DNA of 64,000 bases from Pantanalinema rosaneae (GCF_050753385.1 NZ_JBLZFZ010000003.1:131256-195255), one strand, 5' to 3'. Counted from the stretch's first letter, positions 16,761 through 25,560 are shown. Notes: generated by a model from the sequence alone, not told the origin. A program made the numbers and translations.

Positions 16761-17192
16761 TTAATTCAGCGTGACATTACCCTGCACGTTGCCAAGGACA
16801 TTCCCACCCGTCACCTGTCCCAGCACCTGGTTCTGATCACCCGTCACAGTCTGGATGATTTGATTGCCAGACGTACCATCGGGGGCATCTTCTTGCAGAA
16901 TTTGGGCGATCGCTGTTGCCAAATCTGAATTGTCCTTCAACAAAGTTTCTAGTTCTTCCTGAAAAACAGCTTTACGAGCTTTACTGTCTGGCTTTGTAGC
17001 CACCTGCTCTGCCGCCATCTTCAAATCTTCCTTTGTTTCGATCTCTGGATGCAACTTCGACCAGACTGCCTTTGCTTTGTTCCAGGCATCCTCACCAAAT
17101 TTCTCCGCAACTTTTTCTGATGCCTTGCTACCTAACTTCATCAGGAAAGGTAGAAAAGGGGCAAGAAAGGCAGTTAACAATGCAACGTCCAT
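16761..17192 (-). CDS. CHAT-operon partner with shared Gly/Asn-rich motif
   Basis: 143 residues from ATG 17192, which has GGAGG at the right distance; the TTG at 17198 is less likely. A hydrophobic N-terminal stretch (ALLTAFLAPFLPFLMKLG) could anchor it in the membrane. A charged helical middle follows (AEKFGEDAWNKAKAVWSKL). The C-terminus carries QTVTGDQNQVLGQ and GNVQGNVTLN, 17 of 27 positions identical to the N-terminal part of the CHAT protein. Similar small proteins stand next to CHAT and NACHT-type genes in cyanobacteria. The shared motif suggests that the two bind the same scaffold or each other. It is the first gene of the CHAT operon. Confidence 0.75.
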   Translation of the reverse strand: MDVALLTAFLAPFLPFLMKLGSKASEKVAEKFGEDAWNKAKAVWSKLHPEIETKEDLKMAAEQVATKPDSKARKAVFQEELETLLKDNSDLATAIAQILQEDAPDGTSGNQIIQTVTGDQNQVLGQVTGGNVLGNVQGNVTLN

Positions 17193-17288
17193 TAGCAAAA
17201 CCTCCGTTACTGACAGAAATAAGAAACTTCAGATTACAGGGAGTGTTTACCCTCTCTTGTTCGTTTCAAGCGGAGAAATCGATTTCGT

Positions 17289-17612
17289 CTATTCCCCCTC
17301 TACTCTACCAAGGTAGACACTTTTCAACCCCATCGTTCCTTTCTTCGTCACTCCCCAGTAGCGCAGATAGCGGTAAGGTCCATAAACCTTACCTGTTTCA
17401 GAATCCGGAATCATCTTTAGCTCAATATGCCCTCGTCCCCCGTGCTTCCCCAGCGGTGTGCCATCCTCACGAGTCTCTTGGTTCTCCTCCTCTGCTTCCT
17501 CCCGCCGCGACTCCAGTAGCCCCTGAATCATTTCAGCCAAATCCCCCAACTCTTCATCACTCCAATCCTGGAGTTCCTGAATCAATCGCGCTGCTTTGCT
17601 CCGCTTTGGCAT
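17289..17612 (-). CDS. Small conserved cyanobacterial-type protein, function unknown
   Basis: About 107 residues from MPKRSKAARL; a TTG at 17633 would add seven. The N-terminal half is a charged helix (LIQELQDWSDEELGDLAEMIQGLLESRREEAEEE). The C-terminal half reads GRGHIELKMIP, then YGPYRYLRYW, then LKSVYLGR, a small beta-rich pattern common in cyanobacterial hypotheticals. I cannot assign a function. Its upstream region contains the ACTTAGGGAATA repeat cluster. Confidence 0.65.
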   Translation of the reverse strand: MPKRSKAARLIQELQDWSDEELGDLAEMIQGLLESRREEAEEENQETREDGTPLGKHGGRGHIELKMIPDSETGKVYGPYRYLRYWGVTKKGTMGLKSVYLGRVEGE

Positions 17613-17639
17613 CTCCCACCCCTGACTCCGCAAAAATTG

Positions 17640-17756
17640 CTTAGGGAATACTTAGGGATCTTTAGCTTGTTTTTATTCCCTAAGTCCAGATTCACCCGTA
17701 CTGCTTTTACTTAAGAAAAACTTAACTCGTCATAAAGGTAAAACTATTCCCTAAGT
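17640..17756. promoter_or_regulatory. Cluster of four ACTTAGGGAATA-type motifs
   Basis: CTTAGGGAATA at 17640-17650 and ACTTAGGGA at 17650-17658 point one way; TATTCCCTAAGT at 17674-17685 and again at 17745-17756 point the other way. The last copy overlaps the stop of the DNA polymerase gene. The cluster lies directly upstream of the 107-residue gene and may be an operator, iteron-like site or transcript-processing hairpin. Confidence 0.55.
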
Positions 17757-19538
17757 TTCATCGCCACCCCAACTAGCTGAAACTTTGATGTCCACAACCA
17801 CCGGGATCGGATGCAGAAACTTCCGAGCTGCTGCAACCATGCAGCGACGTAGGAGATAACTGCTGTGCTTTGCTTCAGCAACAGGACACTCCAGCAGGAT
17901 TTCATCATGAACTGTGCAAATCAGCTTCGCTCCTGTACCCGCCAGTACTTTGTCAAGCTTCACCAACGCCAATTTCGTGATATCCGCATTCAATCCCTGG
18001 ACAGGATGGTTCAGCAATTCCGCCAGTCTGGGTTTATCTGCCCACCTGCGCCGCCTGCCTGCCAGGGTACGGCTCTCCCTTACTCCCCGGATGTAACTGC
18101 GCTTAATCGTCTCATGCCACTCTGCTACTCCGGTGTAGACCTCAAAGAATCGTTTTCGGAATGCTTTTGCCTGCTCTAGAGACAGAGTGACCCCGTACTT
18201 TGTCTCTGCATAGCTCTGAAGTTTGGCAGCACCCATGCCATAAATCAGCCCAAAGTTGATGGCTTTGGCAAGCCGTCGATCTTCCTCGCTCACATTAGCG
18301 ATCGCTTTCCCCGTCACAAGAGCTGCTGTCAGCCGATGCAGATCCTCACCCTTACGATAGGCTCGTTGCATCCGGGCATCGCCACTCAAGCGGGCAACAA
18401 TTCGCAGCTCAATTTGAGAATAGTCCGCTCGCACGATTTGATAACCTGGTGCAGCGACAAAACAGGTTCGGGCGGCAGCATCGCGAGGAATGGTTTGCAA
18501 AGGTGGATTGCGGCAAGAGAACCGCCCTGACCTGGCTCCGATCTGATAGTAGGTCGGGTGAATTCTGCCTGTCACCGGATGGATATGCTTGGGCAGGCTG
18601 TCGGCAAAGGTAGCAGTAATTTTGGAGAGGTGACGGTAGTCCAATAGCGCTCGGATCACAGGATACTGTTTCACCAGGGGAACCAGTTCCTTTTGATTGG
18701 TAGATTTTACTGAAATTCCAAATGTCTGAAGCGCTGCAAGTACCTGTTGGGGGGAGTTTGGGTTAATCGTATCCGTCATCTCCGGCAGCAAAGACATCTG
18801 ATCTTTACCAGCGATCCGGAGTTGGCTGAGCTGATGAAGTGCTGCATCCCGATCGCTTTCCAGTTTCGCCCCCAATGTTTGCCAGCGGGAAAGATCTAGC
18901 AACATCCCATTCAGCTCCATCTGAGCTACCGCAGGCATACAGTGAAACTCCAGTTGGGCAATTTTGAGAAGCTGCGATCGCTCCAGCTTCTTGACCAGGA
19001 TCGGGTACAGTTCCAATAAAATTGCGGCATCCAACGCCGCATACTGTAACTGTTTTGAGGTCAGGGGTTGGCTCCAATCACTGACCTGTTGGGTTTTATC
19101 CAGCGCTATATTCAATAGCTTTTGAGCAAGCGTCTGCAACGAGAGACTGGTTTTCAGTCCTGCCGTCAACACACGATAAGCAATTTGTGTATCGAAGAAG
19201 GGCGGCGCGGGTTGGAGTCCTGCCTGGGCAAGGAACTGCCAGTCGAATTTGCCATTGTGGGTAATTTTGATCGCAGGGCTGGAGAGGATCTGTTGGAGTG
19301 GGTGGCGATCGCAGGGAGCAATCTGAGGCAGATCAATGAGCATCACTGGCTGATTGGGGACTGCAAGCTGAATGAGCCGAATCGTATGAATGTGAGGATC
19401 TAACCCAGTTGTCTCGCAATCCAAGCCAAGAATTGGAGACTGTTCAAGCGAACGCAGTGCAATTTCAAGTTCTCTGGTCGATGTAATCAGACGATACGTA
19501 ACATCCTTCAAATTAGGGTAAGTTTTGGAAATGGGCAT
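17751..19538 (-). CDS. Family A DNA polymerase with 3'-5' exonuclease, no 5' nuclease
   Basis: 595 residues from ATG 19538 (MPISKTYPNL). The DnaQ-like exonuclease domain is at the front (LGLDCETTGLDP, then ITHNGKFDWQFL and YAALDAAILLELY). The polymerase domain follows with motif A RADYSQIELR, motif B RRLAKAINFGLIYGMG and motif C CTVHDEILLE. The N-terminal 5' nuclease of chromosomal PolA is absent, so the enzyme is the Klenow-like form common on plasmids and phages. It probably helps replicate or repair the element. It lies on the same strand as the 244-residue gene, about 70 bases downstream of it. Confidence 0.93.
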   Translation of the reverse strand: MPISKTYPNLKDVTYRLITSTRELEIALRSLEQSPILGLDCETTGLDPHIHTIRLIQLAVPNQPVMLIDLPQIAPCDRHPLQQILSSPAIKITHNGKFDWQFLAQAGLQPAPPFFDTQIAYRVLTAGLKTSLSLQTLAQKLLNIALDKTQQVSDWSQPLTSKQLQYAALDAAILLELYPILVKKLERSQLLKIAQLEFHCMPAVAQMELNGMLLDLSRWQTLGAKLESDRDAALHQLSQLRIAGKDQMSLLPEMTDTINPNSPQQVLAALQTFGISVKSTNQKELVPLVKQYPVIRALLDYRHLSKITATFADSLPKHIHPVTGRIHPTYYQIGARSGRFSCRNPPLQTIPRDAAARTCFVAAPGYQIVRADYSQIELRIVARLSGDARMQRAYRKGEDLHRLTAALVTGKAIANVSEEDRRLAKAINFGLIYGMGAAKLQSYAETKYGVTLSLEQAKAFRKRFFEVYTGVAEWHETIKRSYIRGVRESRTLAGRRRRWADKPRLAELLNHPVQGLNADITKLALVKLDKVLAGTGAKLICTVHDEILLECPVAEAKHSSYLLRRCMVAAARKFLHPIPVVVDIKVSASWGGDET

Positions 19539-19607
19539 GACTGGAAATGGATGGAGAACTATCCTGAAGGGGCGATAGCACCAACTATTTCCAGTAGCTC
19601 TCATGAT

Positions 19608-20342
19608 TCAAAACAAACTGCCCTGCTCTGGTTGATCGGTTGTTTGAACTGGGGCAACCGCAATTGCTTCTGTCTTCCGATTGCGGCGTTTTCCCCATCC
19701 CTGTTGAGCCGCATGTTTCACTACACTTTGACGAATCGATCGACTCAGATCTTGAAAATCATTTTTGACTGTGCTGAATTCAATCGGATGACCACCAATC
19801 AATTCATAAAAATTGTCAGCCCCTTCTGGTAATTTATTGTGCTTCCGCATCACCTCATTACCTGCCCAAATGTAAAGGTCAGAATAGTCGCGGTGCATAG
19901 GTGCTTCAAAGCTGGCAGGCATCATATAGGTCAGCACTTCAGTGGGTGTAGCGTAGTCTCCCACTTGATCCTGCTCATATTCAGAAAGGATGAGATCAAA
20001 GCGATCTTTTACACAGGCAACCTTCAACCAGGTTGGAATGACATCACCCCACAAACTGCGGTGCAATACCAAGGGTCCCACTAAATAACGGACATGATGG
20101 ATGGAAAACTCTGCCATTTCCAACATGCACGCTAGCAATTCTTTCGGAACGTCGAGGGATGCCAAAAGCCGCAACATTTCCAGGGTGCTGGATGAGCAAC
20201 GGGTGTCTGGGGTAGCAGCATCTTTCGCTTGTTGAAGAGTTCGCACCAACTCTTCAGGAATAAAACTCAGTTGATCCACAGCGCAAGCCTCTTGTAGGGG
20301 TGTCCCTACAAACAGCCAATTGGCTGGAGCGTTGTTATCCAC
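19608..20342 (-). CDS. Hypothetical protein upstream of the plasmid-type polymerase
   Basis: 244 residues starting with GTG. It contains no motif I recognise. The body has conserved-looking hydrophobic helices (LEMLRLLASLDVPKELLACMLEMAEF, HHVRYLVGPLVLH) and a basic C-terminal segment (GWGKRRNRKTEAIAV) that could bind DNA. It ends in EQGSLF, which resembles the QxxLF clamp-binding motif of proteins that dock on the sliding clamp. With the polymerase directly downstream, a replication role is possible but unproven. Confidence 0.65.
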   Translation of the reverse strand: MDNNAPANWLFVGTPLQEACAVDQLSFIPEELVRTLQQAKDAATPDTRCSSSTLEMLRLLASLDVPKELLACMLEMAEFSIHHVRYLVGPLVLHRSLWGDVIPTWLKVACVKDRFDLILSEYEQDQVGDYATPTEVLTYMMPASFEAPMHRDYSDLYIWAGNEVMRKHNKLPEGADNFYELIGGHPIEFSTVKNDFQDLSRSIRQSVVKHAAQQGWGKRRNRKTEAIAVAPVQTTDQPEQGSLF

Positions 20343-20413
20343 CTGGTTGAGGTCAGTACCGAGTCAAGCTTTATAGGCTGGCAAGCATATCGTTTCGTAT
20401 GGATGCTTGCGCG

Positions 20414-20719
20414 ATGAACACCGAATCAAATCCCGATTTCAATGCCACCCCCGACAGCAGTAGCGGTTATCAAACGGATGGCTATCAAACCACTGGTGCT
20501 GGTAGCGAACAGTCGATCTCTGGGGCGGGCACAAATCCCTGGCAAACCGATCACTTCAGTGATGGCTATCAGGAAAACATCTTTGAACAAAATTTTGGCG
20601 ATACACCTTACTCAGAATCAGCCGCCAACCCCAACCCTCACTTGAAGGGCTATGGCAAGGGTTCCGCTTATCAGCCGAAAACAGAGCGTAACTTTTCCGC
20701 ACCCGAACTGGAGCTTTAA
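20414..20719 (+). CDS. Small hydrophilic, low-complexity protein
   Basis: About 101 residues (from ATG 20414; an in-frame ATG at 20399 adds five). Rich in Ser, Gly, Thr, Asn and Gln, with near-repeats of DGYQT, and no membrane segment. It is the first gene of a plus-strand run that leads into the secreted hydrolase, 23 bases before it. It may be a disordered accessory protein of the transfer apparatus; I cannot assign it. Confidence 0.5.
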   Translation: MNTESNPDFNATPDSSSGYQTDGYQTTGAGSEQSISGAGTNPWQTDHFSDGYQENIFEQNFGDTPYSESAANPNPHLKGYGKGSAYQPKTERNFSAPELEL

Positions 20720-20742
20720 TTCCCTCAACCCGGTCTGATGTC

Positions 20743-23154
20743 ATGAATACCCCACTGAGAATGCCAGACGGCTTCAAAAGGCAGCGTGTTCTGGCATGGC
20801 TCATTTCGCTGTGCTTGATTGTCATCAGCCTTTGCGGGCTTGTTGCACCTGCATCTGCTCGAACGATCGATGACGGCAGCCTACCCACGCGAATTCTAGA
20901 AATTGCAGGGAGTCAATCTGGATTGACTGCAACTCAAGTTTTGTTGCCTGACTGGAACCGGATCTCTTTATCACAAATGCCGGGTATCAGTCGCTCCGGC
21001 TCCATAGATGGCAAGCCCTACAGCCAAATGGTGGGGTACGACCTGAGCCGCCGTTGGAGTGCTGGCATGACTCCCGATCAGTATTTGAAGCTGGGGGATA
21101 TTTCACAAGCATTTCAAGCAGAAGTATTTTCGTCAGGGGCGATCGCCCAACTCACCAACCTCGATCTCAACCAAGTTGCCCTGAGCGCGTTTACGTTGGC
21201 AGCCGATCAAACCCTGAGCCATTTAGCAAAAGTGGTGCCGGGGCTAGCACAAACTAATGTCCGGGCGATCGCGCCTGTCGCGGCGCTTTTGGTTGCCAAA
21301 GCCGTCGGCATTAATGTCTCTGATCAGACCCTGGCTGAAGTGCTGGCACAGAATCCTCAGATTGGACAGCTACGCTTAAAGGAGATTGATCTTTCTCGCT
21401 TTCCTGTCAACTCTATTCCCAACCTGGAAGCCGTTCAGCTCCAACAATTTGAGGGCTGGATGAACAGCTTTGTGAAAGGTATTCCAGGATTGGGTCAGGT
21501 GCCGTTAGGGTCAATGCCCAACCCGATCGCTGAACTGGGTAGCCTGGTCATGCGAGTTGATCAGGTGTATGGTCCAGCAGAGGCACAACGCAATAACACT
21601 ATTTCTGGCTCCGATGTTCAAGGCTTTTCTGTCCCCTGTGCTGAAACGGATTGCGCCTATGTTGAACTGGATGATCTGGAGAACGCCGGACGTAGTGCGC
21701 GTGGCAGGCTGGAAGGCAAGCAATGGATTTCAGGAAAATATCAGGAAGTCCAGGGTGGCTGGGGTGTTTTGCGATCGGTGAATGGTGGTCGAGAACCTAC
21801 AGGACGTTTGCCCTTCGGTTCTGCTTTCAAAGTTGTGGTGATGGAGCCAGATGAAACCACAGATACCGTAGATACTGCTCTATTCTTCCGTTTCTGTGCC
21901 AACGCGCTGGGCTGCACACCCTACTTCATTGGTCCGGTGCCGTTCTTCACCTACAAAGTAAATGCTTTGATGTTTGTCGGGGATTTGAGCGATCAACGCG
22001 CTGCCGCTGCCTCCCAACCCACTGGAGCTAGTCGAGAGTCTGGAAGTAACCGAACTGGTGCTGGAAATCAAAAGGAGGGCAATCCCTGTACGATCAGCGG
22101 CAGTAGTCAGCCCGTATCAGCACAGTCCATGCAAGGCATTAGTCTAAACGCATTGGCAAAATCGATCGCCAGCATCGAAAGTGCTGGAAGCGGAGGCTAT
22201 CAAGCAGTTGGAGTTCATACGTGTGCGGATGGGGGCAGTAACTGCGGACGGGGGTTAGGACGCTACCAGTTCATGAGCTACAATCCCTATGCAGTGCAGT
22301 TAATTGCTGCAAAGCCAGGGGGGCAGGGATTCTTAAATCGCATTGGACAGGGCTACCAACCCACTGAAGCGGAACTGTTTCAGTTTTTTCCACCTGCTGA
22401 TCAAGATCGCGCCTTTATGGCAGATCTCGCCAATAAAATTCAGGCGACGCGAGGACAGATTGATCCAACGACAGGGCAACCCTTTAGGGGCGATCGCTTA
22501 CTAGAACGAGTTGCCCAAAAACATTTCGGTGGCGACTACAGCCGTGTCGATGGTGGAGGCTCTGATGCCTTGGGTCGTTTGAGCCTACGAGATTACGGTC
22601 GCGCTGCTGTGACTCGCTATCGCAACGGTGGTAATGGCACACTCACCTGTGCTCCCAGCGCCACCCTGACAACCGCTAATGCTTCTGGAACGAAAAGCAA
22701 TGATACAACCTCGAACCGTGGGACACCCGGACAAGCTACCGGAAAGCTAACTAACCCTGCTCCAGGCTTTCCAGTGACCAGTGAATTTGGTCCTCGCTCC
22801 AGTCCCTGTGCTAGTTGTAGCTCTAATCATGCTGGCATTGATATCGGAACACCGATCGGGACACCGGTTCGGGCGGCTGATGGGGGCAAGGTTCTTTACG
22901 CAGGTTGGCTATCAGGCTATGGCAAAACCATGATTGTGGAACATGCCAATGGCAGGATGACGCTCTATGCTCACCTGGATTCAATGGACGTGAGCGCTGG
23001 CACAGCTGTTCGGCAGGGGCAGGCGATCGCCCGTAGTGGACAAAGCGGCTTGGGCACCGGACCCCACCTCCACTTTGAAGTGATTGAAGGTGCTACCCCC
23101 GGCAACTGGCGCAGCGGCTCTTCCATCAATCCTAGACAGTGGGTTCAATTCTAA
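20743..23154 (+). CDS. Secreted transglycosylase/M23 peptidase fusion (conjugation-type murein hydrolase)
   Basis: 803 residues. A signal peptide is evident (VLAWLISLCLIVISLCGLVAPASA). The first 350 residues are of unknown fold. At about 465-640 lies a lysozyme-like domain with IASIESAGSGGYQAVG, whose Glu is the candidate acid, and GLGRYQFMSYNP. At about 680-800 lies a full M23 (LytM) endopeptidase with HAGIDIG, TLYAHLD and GPHLHFEV, the zinc ligands of an active enzyme. Such double murein hydrolases open the cell wall for type IV secretion or pilus assembly. Two further exported proteins follow, the first with an AAGGAGG site that overlaps this stop. A coupling protein lies 2.6 kb downstream, so a DNA-transfer role is likely. 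Confidence 0.9.
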   Translation: MNTPLRMPDGFKRQRVLAWLISLCLIVISLCGLVAPASARTIDDGSLPTRILEIAGSQSGLTATQVLLPDWNRISLSQMPGISRSGSIDGKPYSQMVGYDLSRRWSAGMTPDQYLKLGDISQAFQAEVFSSGAIAQLTNLDLNQVALSAFTLAADQTLSHLAKVVPGLAQTNVRAIAPVAALLVAKAVGINVSDQTLAEVLAQNPQIGQLRLKEIDLSRFPVNSIPNLEAVQLQQFEGWMNSFVKGIPGLGQVPLGSMPNPIAELGSLVMRVDQVYGPAEAQRNNTISGSDVQGFSVPCAETDCAYVELDDLENAGRSARGRLEGKQWISGKYQEVQGGWGVLRSVNGGREPTGRLPFGSAFKVVVMEPDETTDTVDTALFFRFCANALGCTPYFIGPVPFFTYKVNALMFVGDLSDQRAAAASQPTGASRESGSNRTGAGNQKEGNPCTISGSSQPVSAQSMQGISLNALAKSIASIESAGSGGYQAVGVHTCADGGSNCGRGLGRYQFMSYNPYAVQLIAAKPGGQGFLNRIGQGYQPTEAELFQFFPPADQDRAFMADLANKIQATRGQIDPTTGQPFRGDRLLERVAQKHFGGDYSRVDGGGSDALGRLSLRDYGRAAVTRYRNGGNGTLTCAPSATLTTANASGTKSNDTTSNRGTPGQATGKLTNPAPGFPVTSEFGPRSSPCASCSSNHAGIDIGTPIGTPVRAADGGKVLYAGWLSGYGKTMIVEHANGRMTLYAHLDSMDVSAGTAVRQGQAIARSGQSGLGTGPHLHFEVIEGATPGNWRSGSSINPRQWVQF

Positions 23155-23167
23155 GGAGGAATCAATC

Positions 23168-23725
23168 ATGCAACCCCAGCAGCGATTTTCACTGAGATCC
23201 ATTGGCAGACGTTTGACTGCAACCTTCTGGCTACCTTTAGCGGTGGGTATGCTGCTCACTATCGGCTTAGGGTATCTTCCGCTTGATGCTCAAACTACTG
23301 GAATCCCAGAAACCGTCAGTCGTTGTATTCCCCAACAAACCCGGCAACCCATTGTTCGGAGTGAACTGATCGGCTCTAGTCGATTACAAGGCAAGGATTA
23401 TTACTTACTGGCAACTTACACCGAAAACAGCCAACCGCCGACTAATTTGATTATCGCGGTTACGAATGGACGCTGCGAGGAAGTGTTTTTTAACCCGATG
23501 GGCGATCGCGTTCCCTTTGCTAGTGTTGTTCCCCAATCGATAGCCCAGCAGTTGACGCTGGCACGATACCGCCAGGAAATTCAGCGTATTGGCAGAGATC
23601 GTTTTCAGCAACAGGTCAATCAGGGTGCTGCTGCCACCCGAAATCCTACCTGGTTTGCTGAGGAAGTCTGGGCACTCCGGCAGTTAGGCATTACCGTTCC
23701 CGCTAATGTTCAGGTGCAACAGTGA
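23168..23725 (+). CDS. Exported protein of the transfer-type operon, unknown function
   Basis: 185 residues from ATG 23168, with AAGGAGG ideally placed; a longer frame overlapping the hydrolase is not needed. The N-terminus is a signal peptide or anchor (FWLPLAVGMLLTIGLGYLPLDAQ). Two cysteines (SRCIPQQ and NGRCEEV) could form a disulfide in the periplasm. The end ALRQLGITVPANVQVQQ is conserved-looking. No enzyme motif. Its position between a murein hydrolase and a lipoprotein points to an envelope role in the same assembly. Confidence 0.7.
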   Translation: MQPQQRFSLRSIGRRLTATFWLPLAVGMLLTIGLGYLPLDAQTTGIPETVSRCIPQQTRQPIVRSELIGSSRLQGKDYYLLATYTENSQPPTNLIIAVTNGRCEEVFFNPMGDRVPFASVVPQSIAQQLTLARYRQEIQRIGRDRFQQQVNQGAAATRNPTWFAEEVWALRQLGITVPANVQVQQ

Positions 23726-23750
23726 GTTCAAGTTGGAGAAAATATCCGCC

Positions 23751-24350
23751 ATGATAGATTCATCTGCAAAACTGGCTCTAACTCAGCCGCAGGAAATGAA
23801 TGCACCCACTCTTCCTCCACCGCCTCACTGGTTATGCCAAGTAGGATACTGGTTTCGCATCGGCTTTAGCTTTTTTCTGCTGCTATCAGTACTCATTGGG
23901 GTAGCAGGTTGTAGTTCTAGTGCGGCTACCGTTCCTTGGCAAAAAGCAACCACAGTAGTTCCTGAACCTGTTTTAGAGCAAGTGATTCAATCAAACACAG
24001 ATTTGGATGTGGCACAGGCAAAAGAAACCTTGCTTGCTTGGTCTGTAGACGGAAAAGAAGGTAAATTGACTCTGTTCAATTTCAACACCCCCAATTTATG
24101 TGGAGCTTTAGGTTGTCTCTACACTGGCTACTGGTTGAGAGAGAATCGATCCGCAGTAGAGGTTTTCCAGAGCTATCTCAACCCTAACCTTCCAGCAAAT
24201 AAACTTCTGTTTGAGGTAGGAAAAGATCGGGGTCAGGCTTTGCCCTGTTTGGAGGTGTTACAGATGGAGAGCGATCGCCTACGGCAATTGAATTATTGTT
24301 TCAATGGCGATCGTTACCAGCTTGCCGATAGTCAACTCTTCACGTCCTGA
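23751..24350 (+). CDS. Predicted lipoprotein of the transfer-type operon
   Basis: 199 residues from ATG 23751 (GGAG 12 bases upstream). After about 40 cytoplasmic residues there is a hydrophobic stretch (FSFFLLLSVLIGVAG) ending at a cysteine followed by SSSAATV, a lipobox-like site, although the leading segment is longer than usual. The mature part has three further cysteines (NLCGALGCLY, ALPCLEV) and a YCFNGDRY end. Last gene of the plus-strand run. Could be lipid-anchored or simply one-pass. Confidence 0.65.
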   Translation: MIDSSAKLALTQPQEMNAPTLPPPPHWLCQVGYWFRIGFSFFLLLSVLIGVAGCSSSAATVPWQKATTVVPEPVLEQVIQSNTDLDVAQAKETLLAWSVDGKEGKLTLFNFNTPNLCGALGCLYTGYWLRENRSAVEVFQSYLNPNLPANKLLFEVGKDRGQALPCLEVLQMESDRLRQLNYCFNGDRYQLADSQLFTS

Positions 24351-24372
24351 ATGACTTTCAACATTAGTCCTT

Positions 24373-24396
24373 CAGCAGCAAGCAAAAAAGCTGCTG
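24373..24396. terminator. Hairpin between convergent genes
   Basis: CAGCAGC and GCTGCTG flank a loop with a run of six A. There is no T-run on the plus strand, so termination is only a possibility, for either direction. Confidence 0.3.
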
Positions 24397-24453
24397 TAGC
24401 CAATTCAGCTCCAGCAGGGGTTGATCCAAAACAATTAATAGAGATAAGTTAGA

Positions 24454-25560
24454 TTACTCCTCGTCATCATCCAAGTCATCATCTTCAAAATCAAAGTCAT
24501 CATCATTCAGCTCAGCATCTGAGTCATCCAAGTCATCCAGGAAATCTTCATCCTCTTCAATCGGTTTGATCTTTCGAGGAGATTTAGTAGAGGATTTGGC
24601 ATTCAGGGCTTTACCAGTTACACCATTCTTGTGAGGCGGCAATACTTCTACTTCAACCGCTTCTACCTCACCTGGCAAGGCAGGCAGAGATTGAGGTTCC
24701 GTGAATCCTGCGATCGCATCATGCTGCTGCCAGATCAGCGATTTTGCTGTAGGAGTGCCCAAATAGAGGAGAGGCAAGGTTTCGATCGTCGGTTTGGTAT
24801 ATGCCACTGTCTTACAGCAGTCGTGTTTGTTCTTGCCTTCCCCTTCCTTAACGGCTTTGAACTCCACCTCCAACACTCCCAAACTCCGCCATCGATCGTT
24901 CTTGCCGCTGAAAGGCACATTGAAGTAGTCAGCAAATGTTTTTTCCAGGGCACGGTAGAACTCCTCACGGGCTGACTTAAAGCTCCAGAGCGCGACATTT
25001 TTGAACCGCACTACGATCGGCATCGTATGCAGGGGTTGATTATCCTCATCCAGAAACAACAGCGCATGTTCTGAGCAAACATCCATCGCTTTCTTGTCCA
25101 GGCTATTGCGGTACTCATCGTAGAGTCCCACAACCGTACCGCCCAAATCTTCCACATCCGACTTGTAGCGAATGTATTCCGGCACAAATGCCAGCACGAG
25201 CAACCGGGCTTCCGTAATCAAAAGACCCGTCACATCTTCAGTGAAAGTAACCGTCGTGAGGTCATCTTCATCCGGCATGGCAAGCCAGCCCGCCTTTTCC
25301 AACTGATCGATCGGAATCAGAATCCCGGCTGGCTTGTCATTAACGACAATGCCATAGGGCAACTGCGGTCGGCGCACCTGATTGTAGACATCGCTGAGTA
25401 GGTCTGTGTCAACCTCAAAGTCTTCTGGCTCCATCCTGTCGGTTCGAGCCGCACGAGAGTTGGTTGTCGCAGTTGATTTTGGTGATTTGGGAGTAGCCGT
25501 CTTAGCACTCGTTCTGGCAGTGCTGGTAGAGCTATTTCTGGAGTTCGTTGATTTAACCAT
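24454..25560 (-). CDS. Acidic-tailed protein (DUF5895-like)
   Basis: 368 residues. A Thr/Ser/Lys-rich start (about 1-42), a folded core and a strongly acidic end (DDLDDSDAELNDDDFDFEDDD). The core begins with LPYGIVVNDKPAGILIPIDQLEKAGW, which I associate with DUF5895, a family seen in cyanobacteria and their plasmids; this is from memory. The layout, core plus acidic C-tail, is like that of single-stranded-DNA-binding proteins, whose tails recruit partners, but no OB-fold signature can be claimed. It shares charge architecture with the genes at 4066-4500 and 4708-5358. Confidence 0.7.
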   Translation of the reverse strand: MVKSTNSRNSSTSTARTSAKTATPKSPKSTATTNSRAARTDRMEPEDFEVDTDLLSDVYNQVRRPQLPYGIVVNDKPAGILIPIDQLEKAGWLAMPDEDDLTTVTFTEDVTGLLITEARLLVLAFVPEYIRYKSDVEDLGGTVVGLYDEYRNSLDKKAMDVCSEHALLFLDEDNQPLHTMPIVVRFKNVALWSFKSAREEFYRALEKTFADYFNVPFSGKNDRWRSLGVLEVEFKAVKEGEGKNKHDCCKTVAYTKPTIETLPLLYLGTPTAKSLIWQQHDAIAGFTEPQSLPALPGEVEAVEVEVLPPHKNGVTGKALNAKSSTKSPRKIKPIEEDEDFLDDLDDSDAELNDDDFDFEDDDLDDDEE

